Below are positions 23,278-37,166 of a DNA stretch of 64,000 nt, piece after piece; the stretch's first letter is position 1; each line of letters starts with the position of its first letter. Origin of the DNA: Kudoa neothunni (taxonomy: Eukaryota; Cnidaria); NCBI GenBank assembly GCA_964304625.1, contig OZ199840.1, forward strand, positions 7,378,001 to 7,442,000. Direction: 5' to 3'. The notes beneath the pieces are model-generated. The model was given only the letters and a program-made list of their open reading frames with translations, was not told the DNA's origin and made no database searches. The position numbers and the translations under genes were made by a program.

Positions 23278-26200
23278 TCAACTATTAGAAATGAGGAATA
23301 TTATCAGAGTTGTTACTGGATATGAATAGATAATCAACACCAAAAGTAAACACACACCTAACATAATCACGTACCTTTTCAAACATGGAATGTATGGACG
23401 CCATAATTTTCTCAAGGCATATAATAAGGGTATGAAAAATTTAAATATTGACTGTTCGATTCTCCTTCAATTAAATAGTGTTACAGAGTCGTTGGTTGCA
23501 CACGGAAACAACCACAATAAGTATAGAACTAACAAGTTACTTAGGCTCAGGTAATCCAAGTGGATCCTTCCTGCCTAGACCGGCCGGGGAACTATCTGCG
23601 TCACTTGATGTTAATAATTCCAATTCCATTTTAACCTACACATAACCGCATTTATTTTTTAAAATATAGGTTAAATGTCATATTTCTAAATTTACTTGAG
23701 ACTTTAAAATTTTTTGACCCTCTTTACTCTGTTCGTAAAATGGAAACCATCCAATTATGGTTCGGCTTTGAAATAGATCAACGGAATCACTGTTTTCGTA
23801 AGATTCCAACTTGCAGTCATTGCTCCTGAAGAAAGGTTTTTTGATAGCAGCTAGTGATAGCTCGCATTCGGCTAAATGGGAATTTCGTCCAAAAAGATTT
23901 CTATCCCAGATTTGAATGGATATTTGAGGGCTGACTTTTTTCATATTTTGACCTGAGGTTTGGAAATACGCCTAATATTTAACATGAAGTTTCCCACACG
24001 TAAAGTATTCACTCACTGAATCATTCACAATAACTTTTTCTTCAACTTTTGAATACATAAATCTATATATGAACCTCCAATTAATTGATTCCATTCCTCC
24101 TTCATATCTTTTATTGGGTGATAAATATCAACGATATTGAATCGATACCAATTACCTATAGCACGTATCAGAATTTTGAACTTTGTCCTTTGATCCTCCC
24201 ATTGAACTTGTTTCAATCAGTAAAGAAAAATAAATATTTACTCCATAAATTACCATCTGATATAGATATCATAACTTTTCACCGAAACTTTATTCATATC
24301 TTCATTCATTTTCTCCTCAAGCAATTGAGTTCCATCAATATCCCAAACAATCAGCCGAAGCTCATACCTACGGTTTTTTGATTTATTAAAACTTATTATG
24401 GTATATGCGATAAAATTTAATGCGAATAGAAAAAGTTGGTGAGCTGTTATAATATATTTAGATTTTTATATTTTTCTTTTAGTTATAATTAAAAACTAAA
24501 TTACATATCAGGGTCGGGAAAACCGACGTCTACGTCGCTGTATTTGTAATGAGTCTCACTTAATATATCAATCCACATTTCTAACTTTGCCTATATTTTA
24601 TTTTCAGAGAGATAAATCAACTATGCATTTCAGCTGATATACATTTGAATTAAAAGAATTGGAATTTTTTAGTAGACGGGTTTCAATTCCTTCAAAAATA
24701 AGGTCTATAGGAGTGGAAACAAATTTTTGTAGATTCCACAATGCCATTAATGCAGCTGGCTCTTCAGTTACAATGGGTATACCTAAACACAAAAGGTTTA
24801 TGTACATAAATAAGGGTATGTCAGTATGTTTTGAAATCACAATTCCAAACCTTTTTCATCGTAGACACGATCACTTGTTTCAAATATGGTATTTTTTATT
24901 CTGCAATACCCAGGCAATATTATTGGTGGGGGATCGATTTTATTTCTCTGACAAAATTCCCTCAGTATTAAACTTGGATTTTTAGATGCTCTCCATTTTG
25001 TTGGTCCGTACCTACGAATAGATCAAGATTATAAAATATTTGGAGACAATGATTGGGTTCCAATAAAAATTACAACGAAAAAATTCGCTGAATGCCCGCC
25101 CCATAAAAACCTTGATTAATAAATCGATCTTCTAAGTCAACCACTGTTTCACCAATATAATCTTTGAAAGATGTTGCCGATTTGGAGAATGCCTTTATTC
25201 GTATAATTGAATTCTCTGGGATAAGAATTTCGATTTTAGTACATCTATGTCATGTGCTTAGATGCTGGGAATCTTACTCTATGCTTATGAAATTTATACT
25301 TTCCAATGTAGGCTTCCGCGTTGAAAACTGATTTGCATTCAATTTTCGTTTTGGTTTGATTATATTCAACCACGAGGAAAATCTTTTCCATTGGTCGATA
25401 AGGGTAACAGTTATATCGATTAAAACATTACTTCTTTATTCTTGGAATGTTTTTGCAAAAGTTCATAAATCTAAATCTAATCAATGAAAACAAACAATTG
25501 AATGAATCTTAACTTTAATAAAATAGATAACAACATTTATTAGTTGTGAGTTATTCTTAAAATTCTTATTTTCATCATGGGCGCCTTGAATTATTTCCTC
25601 ATCATGAACTACTTTATTGATAGTGATGTTGCACTAATATGATAATCACAATAAATTATAATATTTATTTAATAACCTTCACATTTCCAACTACATTGTG
25701 ATCTACAAGATGGGAGGGCTCGTTATGGTGATTGTTGATTTCACTAAGAGTATACAATGGATAGGATCTGTACTTTGGCAAACACTGTGTATATCGATTT
25801 TCCAATTCGAAAAAATATATCTATGATGTCTGAAGTAGAATGTGGCAATGGATGATTACCTCGAAGTACGCGTTTTTTATTGGGTTATCCAATGAGGATG
25901 CATATTTAAAATACAATAACCACCAGCCATAATGAGACAGTTCCCATAAAAACTGATCATTATACTAGGTGTATAGCTTATAAAAATTGTTTAATAATAT
26001 GAGCTCCTCTTACAAATTGAAAATCACGAATAACTTCATCTTTAAATTGAGTAGGCGCGGAGCTAAGTTGATCATGATCGCCAGTGGTTTTATCCTTTAA
26101 AAACCTAATGTAATATAAATCTAAATTTTTTCAAAAATTTTGCACCCTTCCGTGTGTATTAGACCTATACCAATTGTTTCTTGTCTACTTCCAACTTTTC

Positions 26201-29200
26201 TCTCCGCCCTCAATAATAACACTATTGGTATTTTATGTACAGCAGCGGGAATATCCTAAATAATAAAAGAAAAAATATATTTTTATTATTCAATTCTAAC
26301 TTATACTATTGGCATAATTAAAAAATTTATGTTTACTAAAATATTAACATAAAGGTTGAGGCATCAATATTGAAATACAAAATTTATATGTAATCCCCTA
26401 AAGTTGTAAAGAAAGACTAGCCACATTTCAACATACATAATGAAATATTATTAAAGAATAGAAAAAAAATATTGAATAAATAATAAAATTTATACACACG
26501 GCGAGAAGATAGGGAAAGTCTAATTTAACGTAGCTAGTGATCTTGTCATAAAATTGAACTTTATTGAAACAGAATTTGAATATAAAAATACCTGGAGATA
26601 GGAGGAATTTATTTGAAAACTACATTCATTAAGATATTCAGAACATAATACGATTAAGTATAAAATTGTATTATTTTCAAAATTAATACAAAGTTTTACA
26701 TAAAATATAAATATAGGAAAACTAATATCAACTCACCTTACGAAATATTATGTGGAACTCCTTTTAACTATAAACTATATTGCATACCAATAAATAACAT
26801 TATTATTTCTAACGAGGTTTAGACTCCAAAAAGATCAAATTATGAGAACAGTTAGGTTTTTTAGTCCCGTAAACTACTCACGTGGATATCCCAAAGCGTT
26901 AGTGAATGTCTTTATCGGTAGGAAGGGGAAAAATATTTTGGAAACCGTTTACTATAAAGTAGTCGACCAGTAAATGTGTCCTCTTAACTTGAAAGCATTA
27001 ATTATGAAAAACCATTCAAAAATCAAATAATCCCAATTTTAGTTTGATATTAAAAAAGAGGTAAATTCATTATTAAGGAGATTTTTTCACAATATATGAA
27101 ATACTAATTTCTCATGCTCCATAAAAGAGATGGTTGACCGAAGAAACTATAAATTCTATGCTAAAATTAACATCATTATTTTGTAATTAAAAAATATGCT
27201 CGTAAAAAAGGGGTTAAAACATAAATACTTCACACAACTAATGAAATGTTTACAGTTTGTTTATTGATTGGGATGAACAATTTATTTTAAATATATTAAG
27301 CACGAGCGATTATTTCACGAAAAGTAAAAAAATTATTACGGATAATGTTAGAAAAATTGAGAGAAAATTCCTTTATATCCAATAATGAAATATTGTATAT
27401 TTTTTCTTAAACTTCTTTGCGGAAAATAAGACAAATTGTAAATTAAAAAGTAGATAAGGTGAAATAAAAGCAGTCGTATAACTTGGGAGTTGTTATTCTT
27501 TATTCTGGTAAGTACATTAGAATATTTATTGAGATTCATACTTTTTAAAAACATGAAATGTGAAATATTTTTTCATTGTAAGGTAAAAAACTAGTTTTTT
27601 ACTTTTTAATATTAACTTAAAAATAATGAACTGAGTTTTATTAATCGAGTTAAAAATTGTAGAGCCAAAAATGAATTTATTAACTTCTGCGTCATTTAGG
27701 ATGGGTGTTTTCTATAAAGACTTACTCCATCTTATAGGGTATGGCAAAAGTAATTAATAAAGCCTCAATAATTTAGTACTAAGTGATTTTAAATCTATTG
27801 AACAAGTTTAGATCAATCCTAATAATAAGATAAAAAAGTATCTAAGTAAATTATTAGGTATTTATAAATAGAACATACCAGATCAGTAGTAAGGGTTTGT
27901 TCATTGATACTGGAATACTTTTCTCTGTTAACAACAACCTCAATAAACAATTGTTGTTCTCCAACCAATAAATCGATATGAAATCCTCGGTAACTGTGGC
28001 AAATATCTTCATTCATTTGTCTTATGCCATAAAATTGAAACTATAAAAAATGGATAATTTGAGACAAAACTTAAACGGAATATCCAACTGTAAATCGGTA
28101 ATGATAGGTCTGAATATCAACATAAGGAGGAAGGGGATGGGAATCTGTCGCTTGAGTAGAGTGAAAAATTTGTTGAAACTCATTCGAATTTTTTTCCGTT
28201 TGTTGATTAATCTTTATTATACAATTTTAAATTACACGCTTATTTGAAGAATTAAAAGAATCGTACTTCTATGGCTTCTAACGATATCAAAATCATCCCA
28301 ATAATCTGATTGGAATGTGTCAAATTTAACCAATGAAGGGAAGGTAAATAATTAACACTGTATGTAAAATCGTATGAGTTTTTAAGAAATGGTCTAGCCA
28401 TTAGTGATCCCAAAACTAATCCACCAGTTTTTCTATTATTCTAAATTATTGAATGTCACCTCTAAAATGAATTGGCGTGTTTCGATGTACATCACTCAAA
28501 ACTCGGAGGGAAATGACTACCCAAGGTAGATCATAATTTTTCTGGGGTTGATTTGTTTTAATTTCTAAGTAGTGGCAATATGACTTTTTGAGAAGTAATT
28601 TTGATTGGGGGATAAAGTTTTCGGTTGATAGGCAGGATCCCATCACGGTGAGATCAAATTGTAATGCTAAAATGGATTAGAGTAGACTGATTTCATGTTA
28701 AACTTTTGAAATCTTTAGGAAGTCTATGAAAGCTGATAATTTGATGAATGTGTGTTCGATATAAATATTTATTTTTGATACTGAATAACGATACTTTTTT
28801 AGGTATGATTTCATTAAGAAAAGAAAGTTTCATCTATGTTATCGTCAAATTTAATAAATGCATTGTTTGTGAACACAATAATATAATCTACCGCATTTTT
28901 TCCTTCAACGTACACACATTCATCAATGATATTTGAACGAAGAGTGTAAGGGCCGAACCAGACTTTGCATTCAGCTCTAATATGATCAGGCTCCAGCAAT
29001 AATTCGTTTACATCGAGTTCCTAGAAGAATATCACAGGAATTGACATCTCCAAGTGATCACATTTAAATAATGCGACTGGACTTTTCCACAATAGGAGCC
29101 ACATGTTGAAACCTTTGGCGAGTATAATATATCCGACGAGGATAGCTTTTTCAAAAACATATGACTATTGCTTTGACCTATTCTGACCCACAAATACAAA

Positions 29201-32200
29201 TCTTCGAAGGTTTTTAATGGCTTCAAATGTTAGTTAGTTACGAATGAAATAGATAACATAAAATTATTACATAAGTGTAATATTTTAGGTCCCTTAAGAA
29301 CTCGCCAAACCTAATTATTTTTATGTGGAGATTTGTAGCGTCTTCATCCGAAGTTAGTTCTTCCATGTATTTCTAAGATAATAAACTAAAAAAAGACAGG
29401 TTTAAAAATCCACCTACCAGTTTATTCGAAAATTCTCCAACATAATAAACATCCAAATCGGATACATACTCAAAAGTGCTGTCATACTTAATAAATTTCC
29501 CGTCGGAAATCATGTTTCTATAAATTAGTTATTAGCATTGATCATCATGGAAGCCAATAAATACTTTACATGTTTATTTAACATGTGAAATAAATATTGT
29601 ATGGAGGAGTAGGTTTCACATTGGTTGTAATTAATTGTATTAACCTTATAGTAGTCTCTATGGAAAATTGTTTCGATTTCGTTGAAAATGGGTTTCTGAA
29701 AAATTAATAAATTAATTTAAATTAGCCAAATAACTAAGGCTACCAATATTTTGTACGAGTGGCGAGCCAAGTTTTGCAAATAACACCGAAATCTTACATC
29801 TATTTCATCAAATGTGATATTTAAGACAGAAAATTTGTTTTCAAATGATATATATCCATTTGGGTTATTTTCGGCATCATCGATTTTGTAAATTGGTGTT
29901 TCCATCAAGATATCATCTTGAATATTTCCAATGTTGACTATATGAGAGAGTGCGTCATCAACTACTTTTAATGGGGAATAATTTCCTAAAGAACACAATT
30001 AAAATCTTTCAAAATAAAACCTTCATACCATAAGTAATAAAAAATTTGAGATTTTTATTGGTATAACTTCTAGGAATACAATCGATATTTTTCAAAATTA
30101 TCATAATCAAAAATTGTGTCCTCACGGACATGTCCTATAATATATGTGATGTATATAATGTAATTTTCAATAATTCCCAACCTCACTTAGCTCTTTGCTG
30201 AGTTGATTTTGGTGGGAGATATTGTCGGATAACTGATTCTTCATCTGCACAATGGAACTTTCAAGTGAAATATCGAGCTGGCATATATCTAACGGTATTT
30301 GTGTAGATTTTTGATCTAGATTAGCCAAAAGTTGATCCTTTCATATTTTAAGTTAATCACTATCTATTCCCAATATTTTTATGGTGTGCAAAGTGATTTT
30401 CGGTGGTTTTTCTTATGAGAGTAAATAAAAATTGTTCACATACAGTTACTTTTAGAGAAATCAACAATATCATTTAGATTGAGATATCCCACACCAATAA
30501 GATTCTGACTGAGCATTTGTTTCCTGTTATATAAAGATAATTTATATTATTTAATTAGAGGTTTTTATAATTAAAAACCATAATCATAAAATCAACCGAT
30601 TAACGTTCCAACAAAAAATAATTAATATATATTATTTTAATAAACAACTACATTGAATGAATCTTACTTTTGATATATTTCAAATTTTATCATAGAGACC
30701 TGGATGGGATACTAATAATAGTATTAATTTTGTATAACATTATTAGGCCAAACACTAAGACGTTTAAGTTGAATGATTGCTCGATGGATATGGATTGATG
30801 ATTCTTTCTTACGATAAATGGTGCTTGAAACTAGAATATAAATTCCTCGTTTAAGCTTTAAACAACAAAATATTTACAGACATGTTATTGTAGGTGACTT
30901 CAATCCACACATTCCACTACAAAGAAAACGAGTGAAAGCTATCTTCAACCTTGATCATACCTCCTTGTTAGTTGCATCTAATTTTCAGTAAATCAACATA
31001 ACAATGTTTTAGGTGTTTACAGGAGATTAGCCATAAAATATTTCGAAGAAATATTTTAACGACTAAAAGTTGACTTTGTATGTCAGGGTATTTGAAGGGG
31101 ATGTATTCTTTAATAGATAAATATGAAACAGCTCTTTCAACAATTGAACATAAATAATTTTATACTATCAGTTCGATAATTCTCTTCATCAACCATAATG
31201 AACTTGTTAAATAAATAGTTGTTCTATAATTTTAATTGTGATTGAAGGATCGTTAATGAAGCCATAGGAAGATTACTTGGCTACTGTTACGAGAAAACAA
31301 ACTAAAGGACAATTCTATTTTTCCCTATTATCCGTAGATTTATTCGTGGAAATTGAAAAATTACCACAGACGTTGATAAATTCTGAACCGACATAATATC
31401 GACCCATTTCTCACTAATTAACCAATCTTTTTCGCGCATTACAGTGACCATATCAATCTATATAAAATAAGATGTGAAATTGTAACAACTGTTGTACGAG
31501 TTTACTTGAAATCTTCCATACAGGTCTTCGTTTATTAGGTTTTTTACTGTTATGATCTAAAAAAATATCACCATAAAAAAAGTTTTTTACGGAACAACTT
31601 TTATAGTGAGTATTTTATTACTCAACTCGTATAATGAGCATTCAAGAGAAATATTCAATTTCTAAATTGATTTGAACAAATATTGTTAATTATTTTATTA
31701 CAAAACCAAATATATGATATGTAGACGGATTCGATATTATCGATTTATAAGTTTTACCATCAAACAAAATCATCACATAACAGGATGCAGGAACGTTTAT
31801 GTGCAAACTGACTGATTTTATGTTCAGTTTTATCTTTCTAAATATTAAATATATCGTTGAATAAGTGTACCTTAAATGAAGATATTGTTGACGTTTTTCT
31901 GAATAATTTTGCAAAAATTTCCTCACAGTAACTAAAAAAAATTATCGACTTGGAATGTTCATCTTTATTCGATGATGTAGCAATTAGATTATCCTTTCGT
32001 TTCAATGGCCGATTTAATAAACATTGAATTGTTTAAAAATTTATTTAACGCTAATTAAATTTTTTTAATTGCTTATATAATATTTAATGAACTCTATAAC
32101 GTGGAAGAATTATTTCCTAAATTTTGATATAATTAAGTAATTTAATTAACAATAAATATAAAATAATAAATTTATTGCAAATAAAATGAATATTTGTAAA

Positions 32201-35200
32201 AAGTATTCTTTACACATTTTAAGATGTATTCTTTTGATTTTTCGAAAAAGTTATACTGCAAAAATTGCTTTAAATCAATTTTTTCTGAAATTTTTGACGA
32301 TAAGCAAATATTAAATCACCAATTTTGAAGTATGCAAATCTCCTTTATTTATACCTCTATATAAAAATAAATATAAAATGTAAATCAATTTTATGTTTAG
32401 ACTTAAATTAAGTCTGTTATTTTTCCATGTCGTACAATGAGTCACGTTCGAGCGCGCGGCTGGGATAAAAATTTCGAAACAATTTATTCCACCAGTAAAA
32501 TTTTACATGATTATTTCTGAACATTAATTACTAATGCTTAATTAAATTAAAACTTTTTTACGAATTCTTTGATAATAATCTACCGACTCATATCTATATT
32601 ATAATAATTTATTAGGAAAATATATTTGTTATCGTAATTACTATAAATTACGCCAAAATATTACCAAACAAATTGTATATTAACCTCAAATGGGGGATTT
32701 TTAACGATATTGAGAAGAATAATTTAATAAAACCTAATCCAATTGTTCAAAAAATATACAGTATAATTTTATGTATCAATTAAAGCAATATTTAACTTTT
32801 TATCTCTAAAATTTTCTAAAATTTGTTGATTGATTGAATATGTATATCTTTTTAAAATAATGCCAGTAAGATATAGATTTTACGTACTTTTATCTTTTAA
32901 CTGTCTATGAATAATTAACGAAGTAAAAACTATTTCTATACTTACAATTATAATTCTGAGGTTAATTATATAAATGTAATTTTTAAAATAAAATAATAAG
33001 TTATTAGTAAATATTTGGTTCTTACAAATAAGATTATCGATTTTAAATAGTTTTTTGGCCACCACCTCAATGTATAACTCATTTATTTAAATTAACTAAA
33101 TTTTTTATAACTCCAAAGCTCATTAAAAAATAAGGCAAATTTCTCAATATCGGATTATTCAGGAGTCTGGAAACAAATGATGCTAACGCTCATACTTACA
33201 GCCATAATTGTCTGCTATCTATTTTTACTTCGCGTAGCATCTAAAACAAGAAGAATTCATTTGTTTATTCATGAAATGCAAGTTTGGCTGCAACGGTGAA
33301 AAATATTAAAATTATGTAGTAATGATTTTCATGATAGGCGGATGGTTTATTAAATTCACTAAAAGCCAATAACATGATTTTTTATGGGCGATAACATAAA
33401 TATTCGGGACAAATTATAAAGGGAGTTCGTATAAAAACAAATTGTGGCTTTATGGTGGCTACGAGGTTACAAGAGTTTCTTTAATTTAAGAATATTTCCA
33501 TTTCATTGAGAAGTCCCTTAGACATTCAAAACTGTTATTAAAAGCGGCAGTTTATATTGAGTGATATTTCTAAAGGATATTCTATTAGTTTTTTTAACTT
33601 TATATAAAATTGTACTACTCTATAAACAAAAAAGTTTAAATTTATTTTTATAATATGCGTAGCTTTTCATATACTGAATTATTTTCAAATGTAGAAACCA
33701 ATTCACCCCTAGAAAAGGGATCTAAATGTTTTTCGTTAATTATGCGCTTCCGTATTTTGGGAGTAATGGAGAACACCATTTGATTAGCCATTGTAAGAGT
33801 CAAGGATTTTTTAGAAACATGAAAAAATTAACCAATTAGATAAGTGAAAAAGAATAAAGTTTGTGTGGGGCTGAAATATACAATAGTACATTTTTTTAAT
33901 AATTATTTAAAAACATTCATCAAAAGATTTTATTATTTCTCGATAGCGTATTATACGATGATACACTTAATTCATAAATCGTTCTTATTTTTTTTTAATT
34001 TCAACTACCATAATAATTCGTTAAAAATTAGATTATTGCAATAGATAACGCGACAAATTCATTGTCGTCAGGTTTTCCCCAAGCTATGTCAAAAATTAAT
34101 TTAGGCTTAATATAGAAAAAGAAACAACGGTTAATTGCTTTAGAAGAGCTATTTTTTAAATCAAATACATCAGAAACAATATATATGATTAGTAATAGCA
34201 ACATTGAATTCACTAACGAAATAATGGAAAAGATAGAAGATTTTGTCGCATTTATTTTAGATGATATTGACCATCTCTCTGACAAACGTATCTATGGATC
34301 CAAATTTGAAAACAATGAATAAAAAGTCAATAATAATGATTTTCCTTGGGAAGCTTTAAATTTGTTGCTATGTAAAATTAATGGTTAATATAAAAATGAA
34401 TTACTTGGAATTATTAACACAAATTGAACAAAACATTGCAAGTACTATGTAAACAATTTAATTTAGAAAATCAAAAATTAACAAAAAACTAATAATCTGA
34501 ACGAACTTATAGAAATACTTTGATAAAAATATATATTTGCGTCCGCGTTAAAAAAAATCGTAAAATCGATTAGTGATGCATTTTCAGTAACTATTATTTG
34601 ATCCCGAGGGGATTTCTGAAAATCGATGCCTATTGTGAAATAAATCGAAGAAATCGTCTTATGTCAGTATTTTAATTTTAACGCGAGGAAAATCGGTTGT
34701 GACTTTTGAAGAAATTTACATTTCATTGGTTTTGGTTCTGAGCTCTTCATCAGACACTATCAGGTTTTTGTATTCTAACGAAAGATGGATCGGATAAAAT
34801 GGATCGTGTGAGTTTTCTATTACCATCCTTAATCACCCCTCGTTCATCTTTAGCACTGATATATTGAACGGTGAACTTGATGATAACCTTATTAAGAGAA
34901 AAAATTTGTATATTGAGCAAAAAATAAGATAGACACATTTTCCACTTTATAATTTTTATTGTAGAGAAAGGATTTTATTCGTTTGAATTTCGCAGCTACC
35001 ACACATTGTAAATTTAATTCAAGTTGACCAATCAATCTGCAATTAAAAGATAGTGTAAATAAAAAATTTGTAACAATAAAAGGGTCCTACTGCTCGAATA
35101 GATGAGAAGTTTTATTGTAGATTTCAATAACCAATGTATCCTCAGGTGTGAGGGATGTTAGCAGATCCCATGTAAACGACTACAACAACAAATAGATCTC

Positions 35201-35474
35201 ATTAGCATAGGATGGTAATTCTGGGGAGATTGTTGTGTAAATATTCTCATAGGAATAATCGTTGTTTTTTGCATCTCACAAATAACTTACCATATTCCAA
35301 GTGACTTCTTCTTGAGACCACACAGGTGCTGAAATTCGCTGATCATCTTTATTGCCATTAAAACTAATTAAAAATATCATTGACCCCAAGGTCACCTCTA
35401 AATTTTAGGATAGCATATCGATTTTTTTCGCCCTTCAAATTTTCGCATGATGACAAATTAACAATAAGAGACAT
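23278..35474 (-). CDS. Ferlin B, otoferlin-like, calcium loops lost
   Basis: Second ferlin, immediately upstream of ferlin A on the same strand. ATG at 35474 starts C2A (MSLIVNLSSCENLKGEKNRY...), continued at 35270-35380, 35080-35180 and 34750-34900. C2B text is about 31430-31930, and a C2C end (NLIGVGYLNLNDIVDFSK) is about 30460-30520. FerA/FerB-like blocks are at 28814-29500 (FEDLYLWVRIG...AECKVWFGPYT). C2D is about 28310-28646, a WWLLYF block about 25890-25960, C2E about 25090-25440 (DYIGETVVDLEDRF), and the linker with KWRASKNPSLILREFC about 24950-25060. C2F is 23678-24380 (RYELRLIVWDIDG...IQIWDRNLFGRN...GWFPF). The last exon gives the anchor (VIMLGVCLLLVLIIYSYP) and a TGA stop. The acidic residues expected in the C2D, C2E and C2F loops are absent. 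The junction of the first two exons is one base out of phase at a T run. Exons between are read by eye and incomplete. Confidence 0.82.
26265..27815. other. Large intron in ferlin B
   Basis: AT-rich; no coding text matching a ferlin was recognised. Confidence 0.35.
31930..34745. other. Large AT-rich intron between C2A and C2B of ferlin B
   Basis: About 2.8 kb with very low GC. It contains short plus-strand open stretches at 33655-34310 (listed separately) and otherwise nothing recognised. Confidence 0.4.
33655..34310 (+). pseudogene. Possible decayed coding pieces inside a ferlin B intron
   Basis: Three plus-strand stretches read like protein: ATG at 33655 (MRSFSYTELFSNVETNSP...), about 33735-33830 in another frame (NYALPYFGSNGEHHLISH...), and about 34130-34319 (MISNSNIEFTNEIMEKIEDF...DDIDHLSDKRIYGSKF) ending in TAA. 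Their amino-acid mix is more protein-like than the surroundings, but I recognise no family and no splice chain joins them. They could be remnants of an inserted gene or chance. Confidence 0.2.
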
Positions 35475-36027
35475 ATCAATATTCGGTAAGTAAAAAACTG
35501 TTCTGTGCTAAATACCGAATAATAATTAGATTATAAACATAAACAAACATTTGCAGTCGGTAACAATAAAAAACACACCTAAGAATTTCAGTTTTCAAGC
35601 CCAATGGGAATTGCGTTAGTTCACTCATTATCAATACAAAACGAAACGCGTCACTTTATAATTCAGACAATTGTGCGACTTTTTCCAACTCACCTGAGAG
35701 TAAACAGTATTGCTCGCCAATTTATGAATTCTTCAATTAACTCACCACCCGTAGATAATCATTCAATAAAATCTTATCTACTTGATAAGAGGGCTTGCTC
35801 TGTTAGTGATTTTGATTCGATAAAATGCGACGATTTTAAAAAATCCAAATGTTTGGATAATATTAGAAAAAGAAAGCACGATATCACTATCAAAACCAAC
35901 GCGTGTGATCATATTCTAGTGTATTATTGTATGTGATTGCTTAGTTTATTCGTTTGTTTGGCTATAACTATACTTACCTTACCATCGTCTACAGATAAAT
36001 ATAGATAATATTTGAGTGGGTGTGATT
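35475..36027. promoter_or_regulatory. Divergent 5' region of ferlin B and tetraspanin
   Basis: Ferlin B starts leftward at 35474 and the tetraspanin starts rightward at 36028, so about 550 bp lies between two start codons and could act as a bidirectional promoter. No specific motif is claimed. It includes the small ORF at 35604-35936. Confidence 0.4.
35604..35936 (+). CDS. Small ORF, possible 5' exon of the tetraspanin
   Basis: ATG-started open frame of 110 codons, rich in Lys, Ser and Asp (for example SYLLDKRACSVSDFDSIK). It has no recognised domain. A GTATGT donor within its last codons can be joined in phase to an AG at 36016, which would put a long cytoplasmic N-terminal extension on the tetraspanin. 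That acceptor has a poor pyrimidine tract, so this may instead be 5' UTR or a chance ORF. Confidence 0.3.
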   Translation: MGIALVHSLSIQNETRHFIIQTIVRLFPTHLRVNSIARQFMNSSINSPPVDNHSIKSYLLDKRACSVSDFDSIKCDDFKKSKCLDNIRKRKHDITIKTNACDHILVYYCM

Positions 36028-37166
36028 ATGATGCCAATCGAATGCACTTTACCTGAATATTTTTTGATTTACACTTATGATTCCAATATTATAGACGATG
36101 ATGACGGCAGACTATGCTATTATTATCTGAGAAAATTTCGAGCAGCTATAGGATTGTATTGTTTGATCCTTGGAGTAAGTTGGCTTGCTTTACATTCAAT
36201 CAAGTCACACGAATTAAAACTTTCAATTTAGCTCGCTGCAGCCTTGATTCTTGGTTATGCTATATGGATGTTTAGCAGGGTGGCTCCTATGTATAATATC
36301 TTTCCAACGAATAGTTTCTACATTATTGCTTGGATGATAACGTTGGCTTGTGTATTTTCTTTCATTTGCATCTTCCTTTGCGGGGGTTATCTACTTACAA
36401 ACGATGCAAGGTTTTTATTGGCTGTAATTCATTTTACCCACTAATATATCTTTGTGTTGATCATTGTTTTAAATTAATCTAAATTATAGGCTTTAATATT
36501 CCTTGTGCTGGCAGCCATCTGCTCTATTATTGCCATTGGAACGGCTTCCTACTATTATTCTCATGTAAGTCTCACCTAAACCTTAACATTATTGTAATAC
36601 AATTCTAGAAATATCATTACAATCAATTATATTTTCAACACGCCATGTTTGATTATAATAAAGTTACCAATGTTTCATCATCAGAGGGAATAGACATGAT
36701 TCAACATGTACTTTGATTAGAACTACTCACTCTAACTCCTCGGTTACATTCAAATTAGAAATTCAAGTGTTGTGGCTGGTACAATCAAAGTGATTGGCAG
36801 GTGGTGCCGTATTATCTTCAATATGCAATCTTTCCGGATTCTTGTTGTATTAGTGAACGGCGGCAAATCCAATGTGGAAGATTGTTCAACCTTTTGTTTC
36901 TATATAGTGTACGACTATCACTGCCGCTATTTATTTGAATTCATTTAACTTTTTTAGGGGTGCATGGATGACGTTAATTCAAGTGTTAAAAATAATTATA
37001 TAGCATCCATAGTAACTCAGATTGTGTTCTTAATAATACAGGTAATTTACCTTGGTGTTTGATATTACAATGTCGGATTCTATTTTAGTTGATTGGAGTA
37101 GCTATACTACCTTTGGGATTCACTAAAACCTACTCAAAACCTGTAGTGATATACAAAGCATGCTAA
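36028..37166 (+). CDS. Tetraspanin, seven exons
   Basis: Four-pass membrane protein that organises membrane microdomains. Exons: 36028-36174, 36232-36423, 36490-36564, 36609-36707, 36759-36908, 36958-37041 and 37089-37166; every exon is a multiple of three and all introns are phase 0 (44-66 nt), giving 274 residues. Order: about 45 residues of acidic N-terminus, TM1 (GLYCLILGLAAALILGYAIW across exons 1-2), small loop, TM2 (FYIIAWMITLACVFSFICIF), TM3 (ALIFLVLAAICSIIAIG), the large extracellular loop with the diagnostic CCG (FKCCGWYNQSDW), PDSCC, a further Cys and a late GC pair, then TM4 (SIVTQIVFLIIQLIGVAIL). The CCG, CC, C and GC pattern is the tetraspanin signature. No frame problem. The start is the first ATG of exon 1; a longer N-terminus is possible. 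Confidence 0.9.

Noticed and set aside
34028-34285. Minus-strand ORF with hydrophobic stretch, as a possible membrane protein exon
   Set aside because: The opposite strand reads more like protein and no ferlin or other domain fits; treated as chance.
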